Part shown: piece after piece, positions 1 through 5,499 of the stretch
How positions within the stretch are numbered: position 1 is the first letter of the stretch
How the letters are laid out: every line of letters starts with the position of its first letter
Source of the DNA: an uncultured Oscillospiraceae bacterium
GTDB lineage: Bacteria; Bacillota_A; Clostridia; Oscillospirales; Acutalibacteraceae
Reading direction: 5' to 3'
Assembly (NCBI GenBank): GCA_910589395.1
Contig: CAJUTL010000062.1
Span: forward strand, 1 to 9,935
Length of the DNA stretch: 9,935 bases
The notes under the pieces: model-generated
What the model was told of the DNA's origin: nothing
Database searches by the model: none
What the model saw: only the letters and a program-made list of their open reading frames with translations
Position numbers and translations under genes: made by a program

Positions 1-740
1 ACGGCGTGACCGGACCCACCGGGCCCACCGGCGCAACAGGCGCTGACGGCGTGACCGGACCCACTGGACCTACCGGCGCAACAGGCGCTGACGGCGTGAC
101 CGGACCCACCGGGCCCACCGGCGCAACAGGCGCTGACGGCGTGACCGGACCCACCGGGCCCACCGGCGCAACAGGCGCTGACGGCGTGACCGGACCCACT
201 GGACCCACCGGCATAGCAGGAAGCGCTGCTATTATCCCCTTCGCTTCCGGACTGCCTGTTTCTCTGACTACCGTTGCAGGCGGCCTGGTGGGCACACCGG
301 CCTTTGTAGGCTTCGGCAGCTCCGCACCCGGCCTTACCATCAGCGGAGGCACCATCAACCTGACAAATCCGGCGGGAACACTGACCAACTTTGCGTTCTC
401 CATGCCGAGAGACGGTATAATTACCAGCCTAAGTGCATTTTTCAGCACAACGGCCGCTCTTTCACTGGTAGGCTCTACAATCCAGATTACCGCCCAGCTT
501 TATCGATCTGTCACACCGGACAACGTGTTTACCGCCGTTCCCGGCGCAGCAGTCAGCTTGACTCCTGCCCTGACAGGCGTCATTTCCGCCGGCACACTGT
601 CCTCCGGCGTTACAGATGGACTGAACATTCCCGTAACACCCGAAACCCGACTGATGCTGGTGTTTACCGCTACCGCCTCCGGTCTGACACTGGTAAACAC
701 TGTGGCAGGCTATGCCAGCGGCGGCCTGGCAATTTCCTGA
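1..740 (+). CDS. Collagen-like exosporium protein with BclB-type C-terminal domain (5' partial)
   Basis: The reading frame is open from the window edge (first full codon at base 3), so the true start lies upstream. The visible N-terminal 70 residues are Gly-X-Y collagen repeats of the form GPTGPTGATGADGVT, rich in Thr-Gly. They are followed by a roughly 170-residue Ala/Thr/Ser/Leu-rich domain beginning AAIIPFASG and ending ASGGLAIS. That layout matches the BclB/exosporium glycoprotein C-terminal domain known from Bacillus and Clostridia spore coats. Such proteins form trimeric, Thr-glycosylated fibres on the spore surface, with the C-terminal domain trimerising. The next gene on the same strand is a glycosyltransferase, which fits glycosylation of these threonines. 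Family assignment is from recognised sequence character; spore location is inferred. The GTG at base 6 is inside the repeat array and is not the start. Confidence 0.85.
   Translation, partial: GVTGPTGPTGATGADGVTGPTGPTGATGADGVTGPTGPTGATGADGVTGPTGPTGATGADGVTGPTGPTGIAGSAAIIPFASGLPVSLTTVAGGLVGTPAFVGFGSSAPGLTISGGTINLTNPAGTLTNFAFSMPRDGIITSLSAFFSTTAALSLVGSTIQITAQLYRSVTPDNVFTAVPGAAVSLTPALTGVISAGTLSSGVTDGLNIPVTPETRLMLVFTATASGLTLVNTVAGYASGGLAIS
6..212 (+). repeat. 45-bp tandem repeats encoding collagen triplets
   Basis: Units begin at 6, 51, 96, 141 and 186 with a period of exactly 45 bases (15 residues, five Gly-X-Y triplets). Four units are complete and the fifth ends at about 212, where the sequence turns into the globular domain. 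The array continues off the left edge. Units are nearly identical at DNA level, differing in a few third positions (for example GGGCCCACC versus GGACCTACC). Such homogeneity suggests recent expansion or gene conversion, so copy number is likely to vary among strains. Confidence 0.95.
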
Positions 741-798
741 TTTAGGCTATGGCAAAGGAAAACCGGAAAAAGGCTCCTTCCGGAGCGGAAGTAAAAAA

Positions 799-820
799 GT
801 GCGGTCATACAAGACCGCAC
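799..820. terminator. Hairpin after collagen gene, possible terminator
   Basis: GTGCGGTC (799-806) and GACCGCAC (813-820) form a perfect 8-bp stem with a 6-base loop, 58 bases after the collagen stop. A run of A lies directly to its left (793-798) but no T run follows on the plus strand, so by the classical rule it reads better as a minus-strand or bidirectional terminator. No minus-strand gene is visible to its right within reach. A second small stem, GCTCC/GGAGC, lies at 774-786. Confidence 0.4.
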
Positions 821-828
821 GGTACTTA

Positions 829-989
829 GAACCTGTATTCACAACCTGCAAACGCCGTCTGAGCGGCCTTTTTCGTGTTGCTCGTCGTTAAATTTGCTTG
901 CCATACGGACAGTATGCCTGCCCAAATTCGCCTAGAACAACACGAAAAATTCTCGCTCATCCGGCATCTTCGGTTATGAATACAGGTTC
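829..989. mobile_element. MITE-like palindromic insertion, 161 bp, TTA flanks
   Basis: The ends are perfect 13-base inverted repeats, GAACCTGTATTCA (829-841) and TGAATACAGGTTC (977-989). Each end is flanked by TTA (826-828 and 990-992), a plausible 3-bp target duplication. The interior is also nearly symmetrical about base 909: TTTTTCGTGTTG (869-880) pairs with CAACACGAAAAA (938-949), AATTTG (891-896) with CAAATT (923-928), and CATAC (902-906) with GTATG (912-916). There is no open reading frame. The whole element can fold as one long interrupted hairpin. It sits 25 bases before the glycosyltransferase start, so it may affect transcription between the two genes. The parent transposase family is not identifiable here; multiple genomic copies would prove mobility. 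Confidence 0.7.
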
Positions 990-1013
990 TTATCCACTGA
1001 AAGAAGGGCTCTT

Positions 1014-2096
1014 ATGGTCACTGTCAGCTTATGTATGATCGTAAAAAATGAAGAAAAACATCTGCCCCGCTGTTTGGATTCTGTGCGGGATCTGGTGGAC
1101 GAGATCGTCATTGCGGATACGGGCAGCACGGACCGCACCGTGGAGATCGCCCGGCGCTATACGGAGCAGGTGTACGGTTTTCCCTGGCGGGACGATTTTG
1201 CCGCCGCCCGGAATTTTTCCTTTTCCAAGGCTTCCATGGAGTACTGCCTGTGGCTGGACGCGGACGACGTGATCGAGCCGGAGGACCGGGAAAAGTTCCG
1301 CCGCCTGAAGGAAAGCCTTTCCCCCGATACGGACATCGTGATGCTGCGGTATCACACTGCCTTTGATGAAACCGGCAGCCCCAGCTTCACTTACTATCGG
1401 GAGAGGCTGATCCGGAGAGAAACGGGCTTTGCCTGGCAGGGCGCGATCCACGAGGCCATTGTTCCGGCGGGAAAGGTGATCTACAATGAAACAGCGGTGT
1501 CCCACCGGAAAACCGGCCCCGGCGATCCGGACAGAAACCTGCGCATTTTTGAGCGCCTGCTTCGGGAAAAGGGGGTGCTCGGGCCCAGAGATCAGTTTTA
1601 TTATGCCAGAGAACTGGCCGCCCACGGCAGAGATCCCGAGGCGGCGGTAGTACTCAAAGAGTTTCTGGATTCCGGAAAAGGCTGGGTGGAAAACGAGATC
1701 GAGGCCTGCCGGGATCTTTCCGCCTGCTTCAGCCGGTTAGGGCAGCCGGAAAAATCTTTTTCCGCCCTGCTTCGCAGTCTGCGGTTTGGCCCGCCCCGGG
1801 CGGAGGTCTGCTGTGACCTGGGCGCGTTTTTCTGTGAGCGCTCCGATTTTTCCACAGCCGCCTATTGGTACAAACAGGCGCTGAACTGCACCCGTAACGA
1901 TACTGCCGGAGGTTTTGTCATTCCCGATTGCTATGGGTACCTGCCCTGTTTGCAGCTCTGTCTATGCCTGTATCAGTTGGGCGATTTTGCGGGGGCGGAG
2001 GAATACAACCGAAGGGCGGGGAAATATAAACCCACCAGCCCGGCCTATCTCTACAATAAAGCGTTTTTTGAAGGAAGAAGCGCCTCGGAAAACTGA
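1014..2096 (+). CDS. Family 2 glycosyltransferase with TPR-like C-terminal region
   Basis: 360 residues. The N-terminus VSLCMIVKNEE (4-14) and DEIVIADTGSTDRT (29-42) are typical of GT-A family 2 enzymes. DADD at 82-85 is the metal and nucleotide-sugar binding DxD motif, and WRDDFAAARNFSF (58-70) is characteristic of the SunS-like/TPR glycosyltransferase subgroup. Residues from about 190 onward are helical with repeated tetratricopeptide-like spacing (for example AAYWYKQALNC and GDFAGAEEYNRRA). The ATG at 1014 has AAGAAGG at 1001-1007 with a 6-base gap. The protein is likely cytoplasmic and transfers a sugar from a nucleotide donor to protein side chains. Its place right after a Thr-rich collagen-like spore protein suggests that protein as acceptor; the substrate is inferred. 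No terminator is obvious after the stop. Confidence 0.85.
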   Translation: MVTVSLCMIVKNEEKHLPRCLDSVRDLVDEIVIADTGSTDRTVEIARRYTEQVYGFPWRDDFAAARNFSFSKASMEYCLWLDADDVIEPEDREKFRRLKESLSPDTDIVMLRYHTAFDETGSPSFTYYRERLIRRETGFAWQGAIHEAIVPAGKVIYNETAVSHRKTGPGDPDRNLRIFERLLREKGVLGPRDQFYYARELAAHGRDPEAAVVLKEFLDSGKGWVENEIEACRDLSACFSRLGQPEKSFSALLRSLRFGPPRAEVCCDLGAFFCERSDFSTAAYWYKQALNCTRNDTAGGFVIPDCYGYLPCLQLCLCLYQLGDFAGAEEYNRRAGKYKPTSPAYLYNKAFFEGRSASEN

Positions 2097-2158
2097 TAAA
2101 GACAAAGAAATTCCCGGAAAGCTCATTTCCTGGAGAAATGTGAAATCTTGATCGCGAC

Positions 2159-2187
2159 TTGCAAAAAAGCGGGAAAAGTAGTATAGT
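2159..2187 (+). promoter_or_regulatory. Sigma-A-type promoter for the Dabb-MATE operon
   Basis: TTGCAA (2159-2164), a 17-base spacer and TATAGT (2182-2187) match the housekeeping consensus well. Transcription would start near 2194, leaving a leader of about 25 bases before the ATG at 2219. A full-length coding start at 2159 would overlap this promoter, which supports the later start. Confidence 0.7.
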
Positions 2188-2218
2188 CGAGCCAGTGCCT
2201 TTTGAGGAGGAAAGAAAA

Positions 2219-2530
2219 ATGATACGCCATATCGTGTTGTTCAAATTTAAGGAAACAGCCAACGGAAAAACGAAAGAGGAAAACCTGCGGGAAGCAAAGG
2301 AACGCATGCTGGCCATGCGGGGAAAGATCCCTGAGATTTTGGAAATGACGGTTTCCTTCGGAGCTTCCGGCTCCGTTCCTTCCAATTATGATTATATTCT
2401 GGATTCCACCTTCCGCTCTCTTGAGGAGCTGGAGGCTTACCAAAAGCACCCGCTTCACGTGGCGTTCGGGGCCTTTGTAAAGGAGCTGCGGGAGCCGGGC
2501 GGCCGGGCCTGCGTTGATATCGAGCTATGA
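2219..2530 (+). CDS. Dabb (stress-responsive alpha/beta barrel) domain protein
   Basis: 103 residues. MIRHIVLFKF at the start, a central ILEMTVSFG strand, and YDYILDSTFRSLEELEAYQKHPLHV (about 61-85) are hallmarks of the dimeric alpha-beta barrel Dabb family. The ATG at 2219 is chosen over an upstream in-frame ATG (2159) because GAGGAGG (2204-2210) lies 8 bases before it, the family begins with MIRHIVLF-type sequence, and the promoter covers the upstream extension. Dabb proteins are small ferredoxin-like dimers; a few have enzymatic roles but most in Clostridia have no assigned substrate. The stop overlaps the MATE start (ATGA), so the two genes are co-translated. Confidence 0.88.
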   Translation: MIRHIVLFKFKETANGKTKEENLREAKERMLAMRGKIPEILEMTVSFGASGSVPSNYDYILDSTFRSLEELEAYQKHPLHVAFGAFVKELREPGGRACVDIEL

Positions 2531-3966
2531 ACGACAGAATTTCTTCACTGCTGACCTCTGATGGAATGCCCCGTACAAGGGACACACTGGCCGCGATCCT
2601 GATCTTATCCTGGCCCGCTATTTTAGAGCAGATCATGATCACGCTGGTGCAATATGTAGATACGGCCATGGTGGGCTCCTTAGGCTCCGCCGCCACCGCC
2701 GCCGTGGGTCTTACCGCCAGCACCACCTGGCTGTTTGGCGGTCTGTTCGGCGCGGCGGCAGTGGGCTTTTCCGTGCAGGTGGCTCAGCATTTAGGCGCCG
2801 GCCGGGAGGAGGACGCCAAAAGCGTCACCTGGCAGGCGCTGCGGTTTGTGGTCCTTTTCGGCCTGCTCATCGGCGCTATCGGTGTGGCGCTTTCCTTTCC
2901 CCTGCCCGCCATGCTCCGGGCCCAGAAGGAAATTCGGGGAGACGCCTCTTTGTATTTCCGCATTATGGCCTGCGCCATGCCCTTTACCTTTGGCTCCAAC
3001 ATGTTCAGCTCCATTCTTCGCTGTGCGGGAGATACCAAAACTCCCATGCTTCTGAACCTTCTCACCAATGTGTTGAATGTGATCCTGAACACGCTGTTCA
3101 TCTACCCCGCCAGAACAGTTTCCCTGTTGGGCGCTTCCTTTCCCATGTGGGGCGCGGGCTGGGGCGTGGGCGGCGCGGCCTTTGCCTCCGCCTGTTCCAA
3201 TGTGACGGTGTGCATTCTCTTTACGCTGACGATTTTTTTGAAAAACTCCCCGGTGCGCATCACCATGAAGCGCCGGTATTCCTTTGAAAAGTCCTGCCTT
3301 TTGACTGTTTGGCGGCTGGGCCTGCCTGTGGCGCTGGAGCGCACGCTGACAAGCCTTGCCCAAGTGATCATCACTTCCCTGATCGCCGGTATCAACACTG
3401 TGGCGGTGGCGGCAAACCATTTGGCTGTCACTGCTGAATCCCTGAGCTATATGCCCGCTTACGGTATCGCCACAGCGGCCACCACCTTGGTGGGACAGTC
3501 CGTGGGCGCCGGGCGAAAAGAACTGGCAAAACGGTTTGCCAGGCTCATTTCCTGGCTGGGTGTGGGCCTTATGACCATCGGCGGGCTGGTGCTGTTTGTG
3601 TTCGCCCCTCAGCTTATCACCATATTTACCTCTGATCCAGAGGTCATTGCCCTTGGCACCCAGGTGCTTCGTATCGTGGCCTTTGCCGAGCCCCTATTCG
3701 GCGCTTCCATTGTGGCCTCCGGTGCACTGCGGGGCGCTGGGGATTCCAAGGTGCCCTTCCTTCTGAGCTTGGGCACCATGTGGGGCGTACGCGTGGCCCT
3801 TTCCCTGCTGCTGGTGGGCCCCCTGGGCCTTGCCGGCGTGTGGCTGGCAATGGCCGCCGAGCTTTCTGCCCGGGGTCTTGTTTTCATGGTCCGTCTCTAC
3901 CGCGGCCGCTGGCTGAATATCGACCTTTTCAGAACCTCTAAAAAACCGGAACCAAAAAACTCATAA
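2527..3966 (+). CDS. MATE family multidrug/cation efflux transporter
   Basis: 479 residues with about twelve hydrophobic segments arranged as two similar halves, as in MATE (NorM/DinF-like) antiporters. Family features include LSWPAILEQIMITLVQYVDTAMVG-type sequence in the first membrane helix region, the GAGDTKTP-like CAGDTKTPMLLN (about 166-177) and its counterpart GAGDSKVPFL (about 409-418) in the second half. It would sit in the cytoplasmic membrane and export cationic or aromatic compounds using a sodium or proton gradient; the substrate cannot be read from sequence. Translation starts at the ATGA overlap with the Dabb gene, with no strong independent ribosome site, so coupling is likely. 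No T-run terminator follows; a tRNA promoter begins only 7 bases downstream. Confidence 0.93.
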   Translation: MNDRISSLLTSDGMPRTRDTLAAILILSWPAILEQIMITLVQYVDTAMVGSLGSAATAAVGLTASTTWLFGGLFGAAAVGFSVQVAQHLGAGREEDAKSVTWQALRFVVLFGLLIGAIGVALSFPLPAMLRAQKEIRGDASLYFRIMACAMPFTFGSNMFSSILRCAGDTKTPMLLNLLTNVLNVILNTLFIYPARTVSLLGASFPMWGAGWGVGGAAFASACSNVTVCILFTLTIFLKNSPVRITMKRRYSFEKSCLLTVWRLGLPVALERTLTSLAQVIITSLIAGINTVAVAANHLAVTAESLSYMPAYGIATAATTLVGQSVGAGRKELAKRFARLISWLGVGLMTIGGLVLFVFAPQLITIFTSDPEVIALGTQVLRIVAFAEPLFGASIVASGALRGAGDSKVPFLLSLGTMWGVRVALSLLLVGPLGLAGVWLAMAAELSARGLVFMVRLYRGRWLNIDLFRTSKKPEPKNS

Positions 3967-3972
3967 AAAGGC

Positions 3973-4001
3973 TTTACAACCTGTCCGGTTTGTGATAAAA
4001 T
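3973..4001 (+). promoter_or_regulatory. Promoter of the tRNA-Ala locus
   Basis: TTTACA (3973-3978), 17 bases, then TAAAAT (3996-4001) preceded by TG at 3993-3994, forming an extended -10 box. The start point would be near 4008. An inverted repeat GGTGCTGT (4005-4012)/ACAGCACC (4024-4031), extended by TTC/GAA, lies at or just after the start point. It may structure the 5' leader of the tRNA precursor. Confidence 0.6.
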
Positions 4002-4034
4002 AACGGTGCTGTTTCAAAAGAAGACAGCACCTAT

Positions 4035-4234
4035 AGGCCCTTAACTCAACTGGAATGAGCGCAAGCGCTTTCCGGGGAAGTTAGTTAGCTTTTCGGGTTC
4101 GTGCTCGTTTTTCAATTTCATATGGGCCCGTAGCTCAACTGGGAGGAGCCTAGGCGCTTTCCGGGGAAGTTAGTTAGCTTTTCGGGTTCGTGCTCGTTTT
4201 TCAATTTCATATGGGCCCGTAGCTCAACTGGGAG
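4035..4234 (+). repeat. 89-bp tandem repeats carrying the 5' part of tRNA-Ala
   Basis: Three copies of a tRNA-Ala 5' segment start at 4035, 4124 and 4213, each 89 bases apart. The first is diverged (AGGCCCTTAACTCAACTGG); the second is identical to the intact tRNA through GGGCCCGTAGCTCAACTGGGAG. In both broken copies the tRNA sequence ends after the D arm. It is replaced by a shared spacer running from GCGCTTTCC to TTTCATAT (4065-4123 and 4154-4212), which is essentially identical between units. The third unit continues into the complete tRNA. The anticodon and T arms are absent from the first two copies, so they cannot make functional tRNAs. Confidence 0.85.
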
Positions 4235-4288
4235 AGCGCCAGGTTCGCAATCTGGAGGTCGAGGGTTCGATCCCCTTCGGGTCCACCA
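4213..4288 (+). tRNA. tRNA-Ala (anticodon CGC)
   Basis: A complete 76-base cloverleaf with encoded CCA. The acceptor stem GGGCCCG/CGGGTCC includes G3:U70, the alanine identity pair. The D stem is GCTC/GAGC, the anticodon stem CCAGG/TCTGG with loop TTCGCAA (anticodon CGC at 4246-4248), and the T arm GAGGG-TTCGATC-CCCTT. It reads alanine codon GCG. It is transcribed from the promoter at 3973 through the broken upstream copies, so 5' maturation must cut after two tRNA-like decoys. Confidence 0.95.
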
Positions 4289-4291
4289 AAC

Positions 4292-4329
4292 AATGATCGG
4301 CACTGTTTTATGGAACAGTGCCGATCATT
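4292..4329. other. Perfect 16-bp inverted repeat after tRNA-Ala
   Basis: AATGATCGGCACTGTT (4292-4307) and AACAGTGCCGATCATT (4314-4329) are exact inverted repeats around a 6-base loop TTATGG. The repeat starts 3 bases after the tRNA CCA and ends 25 bases before the next start codon. It is followed by AAAAATTTG and not a T run, so it is a poor rho-independent terminator. It could block exonucleases at the tRNA 3' end, separate the tRNA from the downstream mRNA, or act as a protein-binding palindrome. Confidence 0.75.
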
Positions 4330-4354
4330 AAAAATTTGCTTAGGAGGGATCTGT

Positions 4355-4546
4355 ATGCCAGATTACAAAGCTATGTATTATCACTTGGCAGGGCGCATGG
4401 CAACTGCGATCGATGCGCTGGAAGCGACCACCAATGCGTTGTCTGAAATTACCGAAAAGCTGAAGCTGGCGCAGCAGACCACGGAGGAAATGTTTACTTC
4501 CGGTTCCGATGAAGATATGGATTCCTCGGATAACGTTTCAGAGTAA
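4355..4546 (+). CDS. Small acidic helical protein of unknown function
   Basis: 63 residues beginning MPDYKAMYYHLAGRMATAID. AGGAGGG (4342-4348) precedes the ATG at 4355 by 6 bases, which decides this start over an in-frame ATG at 4310 inside the hairpin loop. The body (about 8-45) is one long amphipathic helix with heptad-like leucine/alanine spacing, likely a coiled coil. The tail is very acidic (SGSDEDMDSSDN). There is no membrane segment, signal peptide or cysteine. Similar short MPDYKxMYxxL proteins are a familiar hypothetical class in Clostridia, from memory and without a known role. A strong terminator follows at 4641, so it forms a single-gene unit after the tRNA. Confidence 0.75.
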   Translation: MPDYKAMYYHLAGRMATAIDALEATTNALSEITEKLKLAQQTTEEMFTSGSDEDMDSSDNVSE

Positions 4547-4640
4547 AGGCTGTAATCCGCAGGCGGGGCTGGCGCCCGGCAAGGGCGAAAACGCTTGGCA
4601 GCGCGGTCTTTAGTCGATCTCCTTCAGGTTCAGCACCCAA
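4547..4640 (+). other. GC-rich 3' untranslated stretch
   Basis: The 94 bases between the small gene's stop and its terminator are GC-rich and can fold locally (for example GCGCCC/GGGCG around 4571-4587). No open frame or recognisable RNA family is visible. It is most simply a structured 3' UTR, but an sRNA released from the end of the transcript is possible. Confidence 0.3.
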
Positions 4641-4675
4641 AACGCCGTGAAATCGTTGATTTCACGGCGTTTTTA
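4641..4675 (+). terminator. Rho-independent terminator
   Basis: AACGCCGTGAAATC (4641-4654), loop GTT, then GATTTCACGGCGTT (4658-4671), a perfect 14-bp stem running into TTTTT (4670-4674). It ends the small-gene transcript. Its core TGAAATCGTTGATTTCA is the reverse complement of the core of the terminator after tRNA-Pro. Confidence 0.92.
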
Positions 4676-4744
4676 TATCAACCAGGAGAAAGTATTCCAT
4701 TTCAACACCCGCTATGCTATAACGAAAAAAGAAGGTGACACGTA

Positions 4745-4925
4745 ATGCTGGAAAACAAGCTGCAGATCCGTAACAGACGGTGGATTTCCTCGTCTTTACG
4801 AAAGATGCCCGTGAGGAAGGAATCGAAGTCCGTGTGCAGGACAACAATGTTTGGCTGACCCAAAAGGCGATCAGAGTAATTTTGATAAGCTGATCGCCGC
4901 TGCGCAGGAGGATGCGGAAACTTAA
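4745..4925 (+). pseudogene. RhuM-family protein remnant, frameshifted and internally deleted
   Basis: The ATG at 4745 follows AAGGTGA (4731-4737) and encodes MLENKLQIRN. The frame then shifts by one base: reading from 4780 gives VDFLVFTKDAREEGIEV and RVQDNNVWLTQKAI, the conserved N-terminus of RhuM-type proteins (about 330 residues). Insertion of a single base near 4777 would restore NSTVDFLV. At about 4873 the sequence jumps into another frame, giving SNFDKLIAAAQEDAET and stop TAA (4923-4925), which resembles the family C-terminus. About 80% of the gene is therefore missing. RhuM proteins commonly ride on genomic islands and mobile elements, and many are associated with Fic/toxin-like roles of uncertain function. 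Recognition is from memory of family sequence. Confidence 0.75.
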
Positions 4926-4957
4926 CCGCAGATGGTTCATATCTCCGGCAAAGGAGA

Positions 4958-5030
4958 TGCTTAACGGACCACTTGGTAGAGCGCCAGGTTCGCAATCTGA
5001 AGGTCAAAGGTTCGAATCCATTCGCTAAAA
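4958..5030 (+). pseudogene. Degenerate tRNA-Ala(CGC) copy
   Basis: Bases 4977-5005 almost match the intact tRNA-Ala from its D arm through the variable loop (GAGCGCCAGGTTCGCAATCT, with anticodon CGC at 4991-4993). A T-arm-like GGTTCGAATCC follows at 5009-5019. The 73-base geometry is right, but the acceptor strands (TGCTTAA and CGCTAAA) do not pair, the D stem GACC/GAGC fails, the anticodon stem has a C-A mismatch and no CCA is encoded. It should be non-functional. It lies 0.7 kb from the intact gene, with the small gene and the RhuM wreck in between. Confidence 0.75.
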
Positions 5031-5062
5031 TACCAAAAATATTTTTTACGTGCCTCTTATAA

Positions 5063-5200
5063 CCATGCATTGAACGAACACCATTTTTTCAGAGGCGGCT
5101 TCTCCGTGAAATTCCCGCTCTGACGCCAAAAGAAGATGCACTGCCTTGGTTTTCTGAGACGATGCACTTTTTCATTTCGCAGATTCGCAAAGAAAAATAA
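5063..5200 (+). pseudogene. Possible C-terminal remnant of an unrecognised gene
   Basis: A frame without a start runs from just after TAA (5060-5062) to TAA (5198-5200). It encodes protein-like sequence RRLLREIPALTPKEDALPWF, then a predicted helix SETMHFFISQIRKEK. Composition and the helix pattern look like a genuine C-terminus, but no ATG or ribosome site precedes it and no family is recognised. It lies next to other gene debris, which makes a truncated gene plausible; chance coding is the alternative. Confidence 0.3.
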
Positions 5201-5349
5201 GGTTCTGGCGATAGCTATACGCACAGCAGTTTGCAGAATCTAATTCCTGCTCATAACGGTCAATCAGGCTTTAACAGCCTAATTCGCAAAATCAAGAAAA
5301 ATACATTTTTGCGCATTCGATGATATGGCTAACCATTTTACCGCAGACA
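5201..5349. other. AT-rich non-coding stretch upstream of the apbE promoter
   Basis: No gene is supported here. It contains an imperfect inverted repeat, AATTCGCAAAA (5281-5291) against TTTTTGCGCATT (5306-5317). A stop-free frame with no start runs to TGA at 5321 and is probably chance or decayed coding DNA continuous with the preceding remnant. Confidence 0.35.
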
Positions 5350-5378
5350 TTTACATGCAAAATGTTCTGTGGTATAAT
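5350..5378 (+). promoter_or_regulatory. Extended -10 promoter upstream of apbE
   Basis: TTTACA (5350-5355), a 17-base spacer and TATAAT (5373-5378), with TG at 5370-5371 forming an extended -10. The start point would be near 5385, leaving a leader of about 115 bases before the ATG at 5500. The -10 box lies inside the left arm of a perfect palindrome (5372-5406), so a protein bound there would block transcription. Confidence 0.7.
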
Positions 5379-5406
5379 ATCCGCAAAGAGCGTGCGGATA
5401 TTATAC
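5372..5406. promoter_or_regulatory. Perfect 14-bp palindrome over the -10 box, candidate operator
   Basis: GTATAATATCCGCA (5372-5385) and TGCGGATATTATAC (5393-5406) are exact inverted repeats separated by 7 bases. The left arm contains the -10 box and the repeat covers the expected start point. It could be an operator or, as RNA, a hairpin at the extreme 5' end of the apbE leader. No T run follows, so a terminator is unlikely. Further down the leader, TTGTCCCGC occurs twice (5415-5423 and 5456-5464), with a small CGCTC/GAGCG hairpin (5421-5434). Confidence 0.6.
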
Positions 5407-5499
5407 AAATTAAATTGTCCCGCTCAGACGAGCGCATGATATTATAGAATTATATTTGTCCCGCATATGATACCAACATTTACAGGACGGGAGAGCGCA

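Noticed and set aside
6..212. Tandem repeats considered as a CRISPR array
   Set aside because: The 45-bp units are contiguous without spacers and encode Gly-X-Y triplets in frame.
1029..1855. Minus-strand frames opposite the glycosyltransferase
   Set aside because: Shadow frames of a clearly recognised family 2 glycosyltransferase with no signals of their own.
4118..4303. A 61-codon minus-strand frame reading RRGSNPRPPDCEPGALPVELRA
   Set aside because: This is the well-known spurious translation of tRNA genes; it lies over tRNA-Ala and its repeats.
4550..4640. GC-rich structured stretch considered as a tRNA or known riboswitch
   Set aside because: No cloverleaf, no recognisable T arm and no riboswitch core could be assembled; kept only as a 3' UTR.
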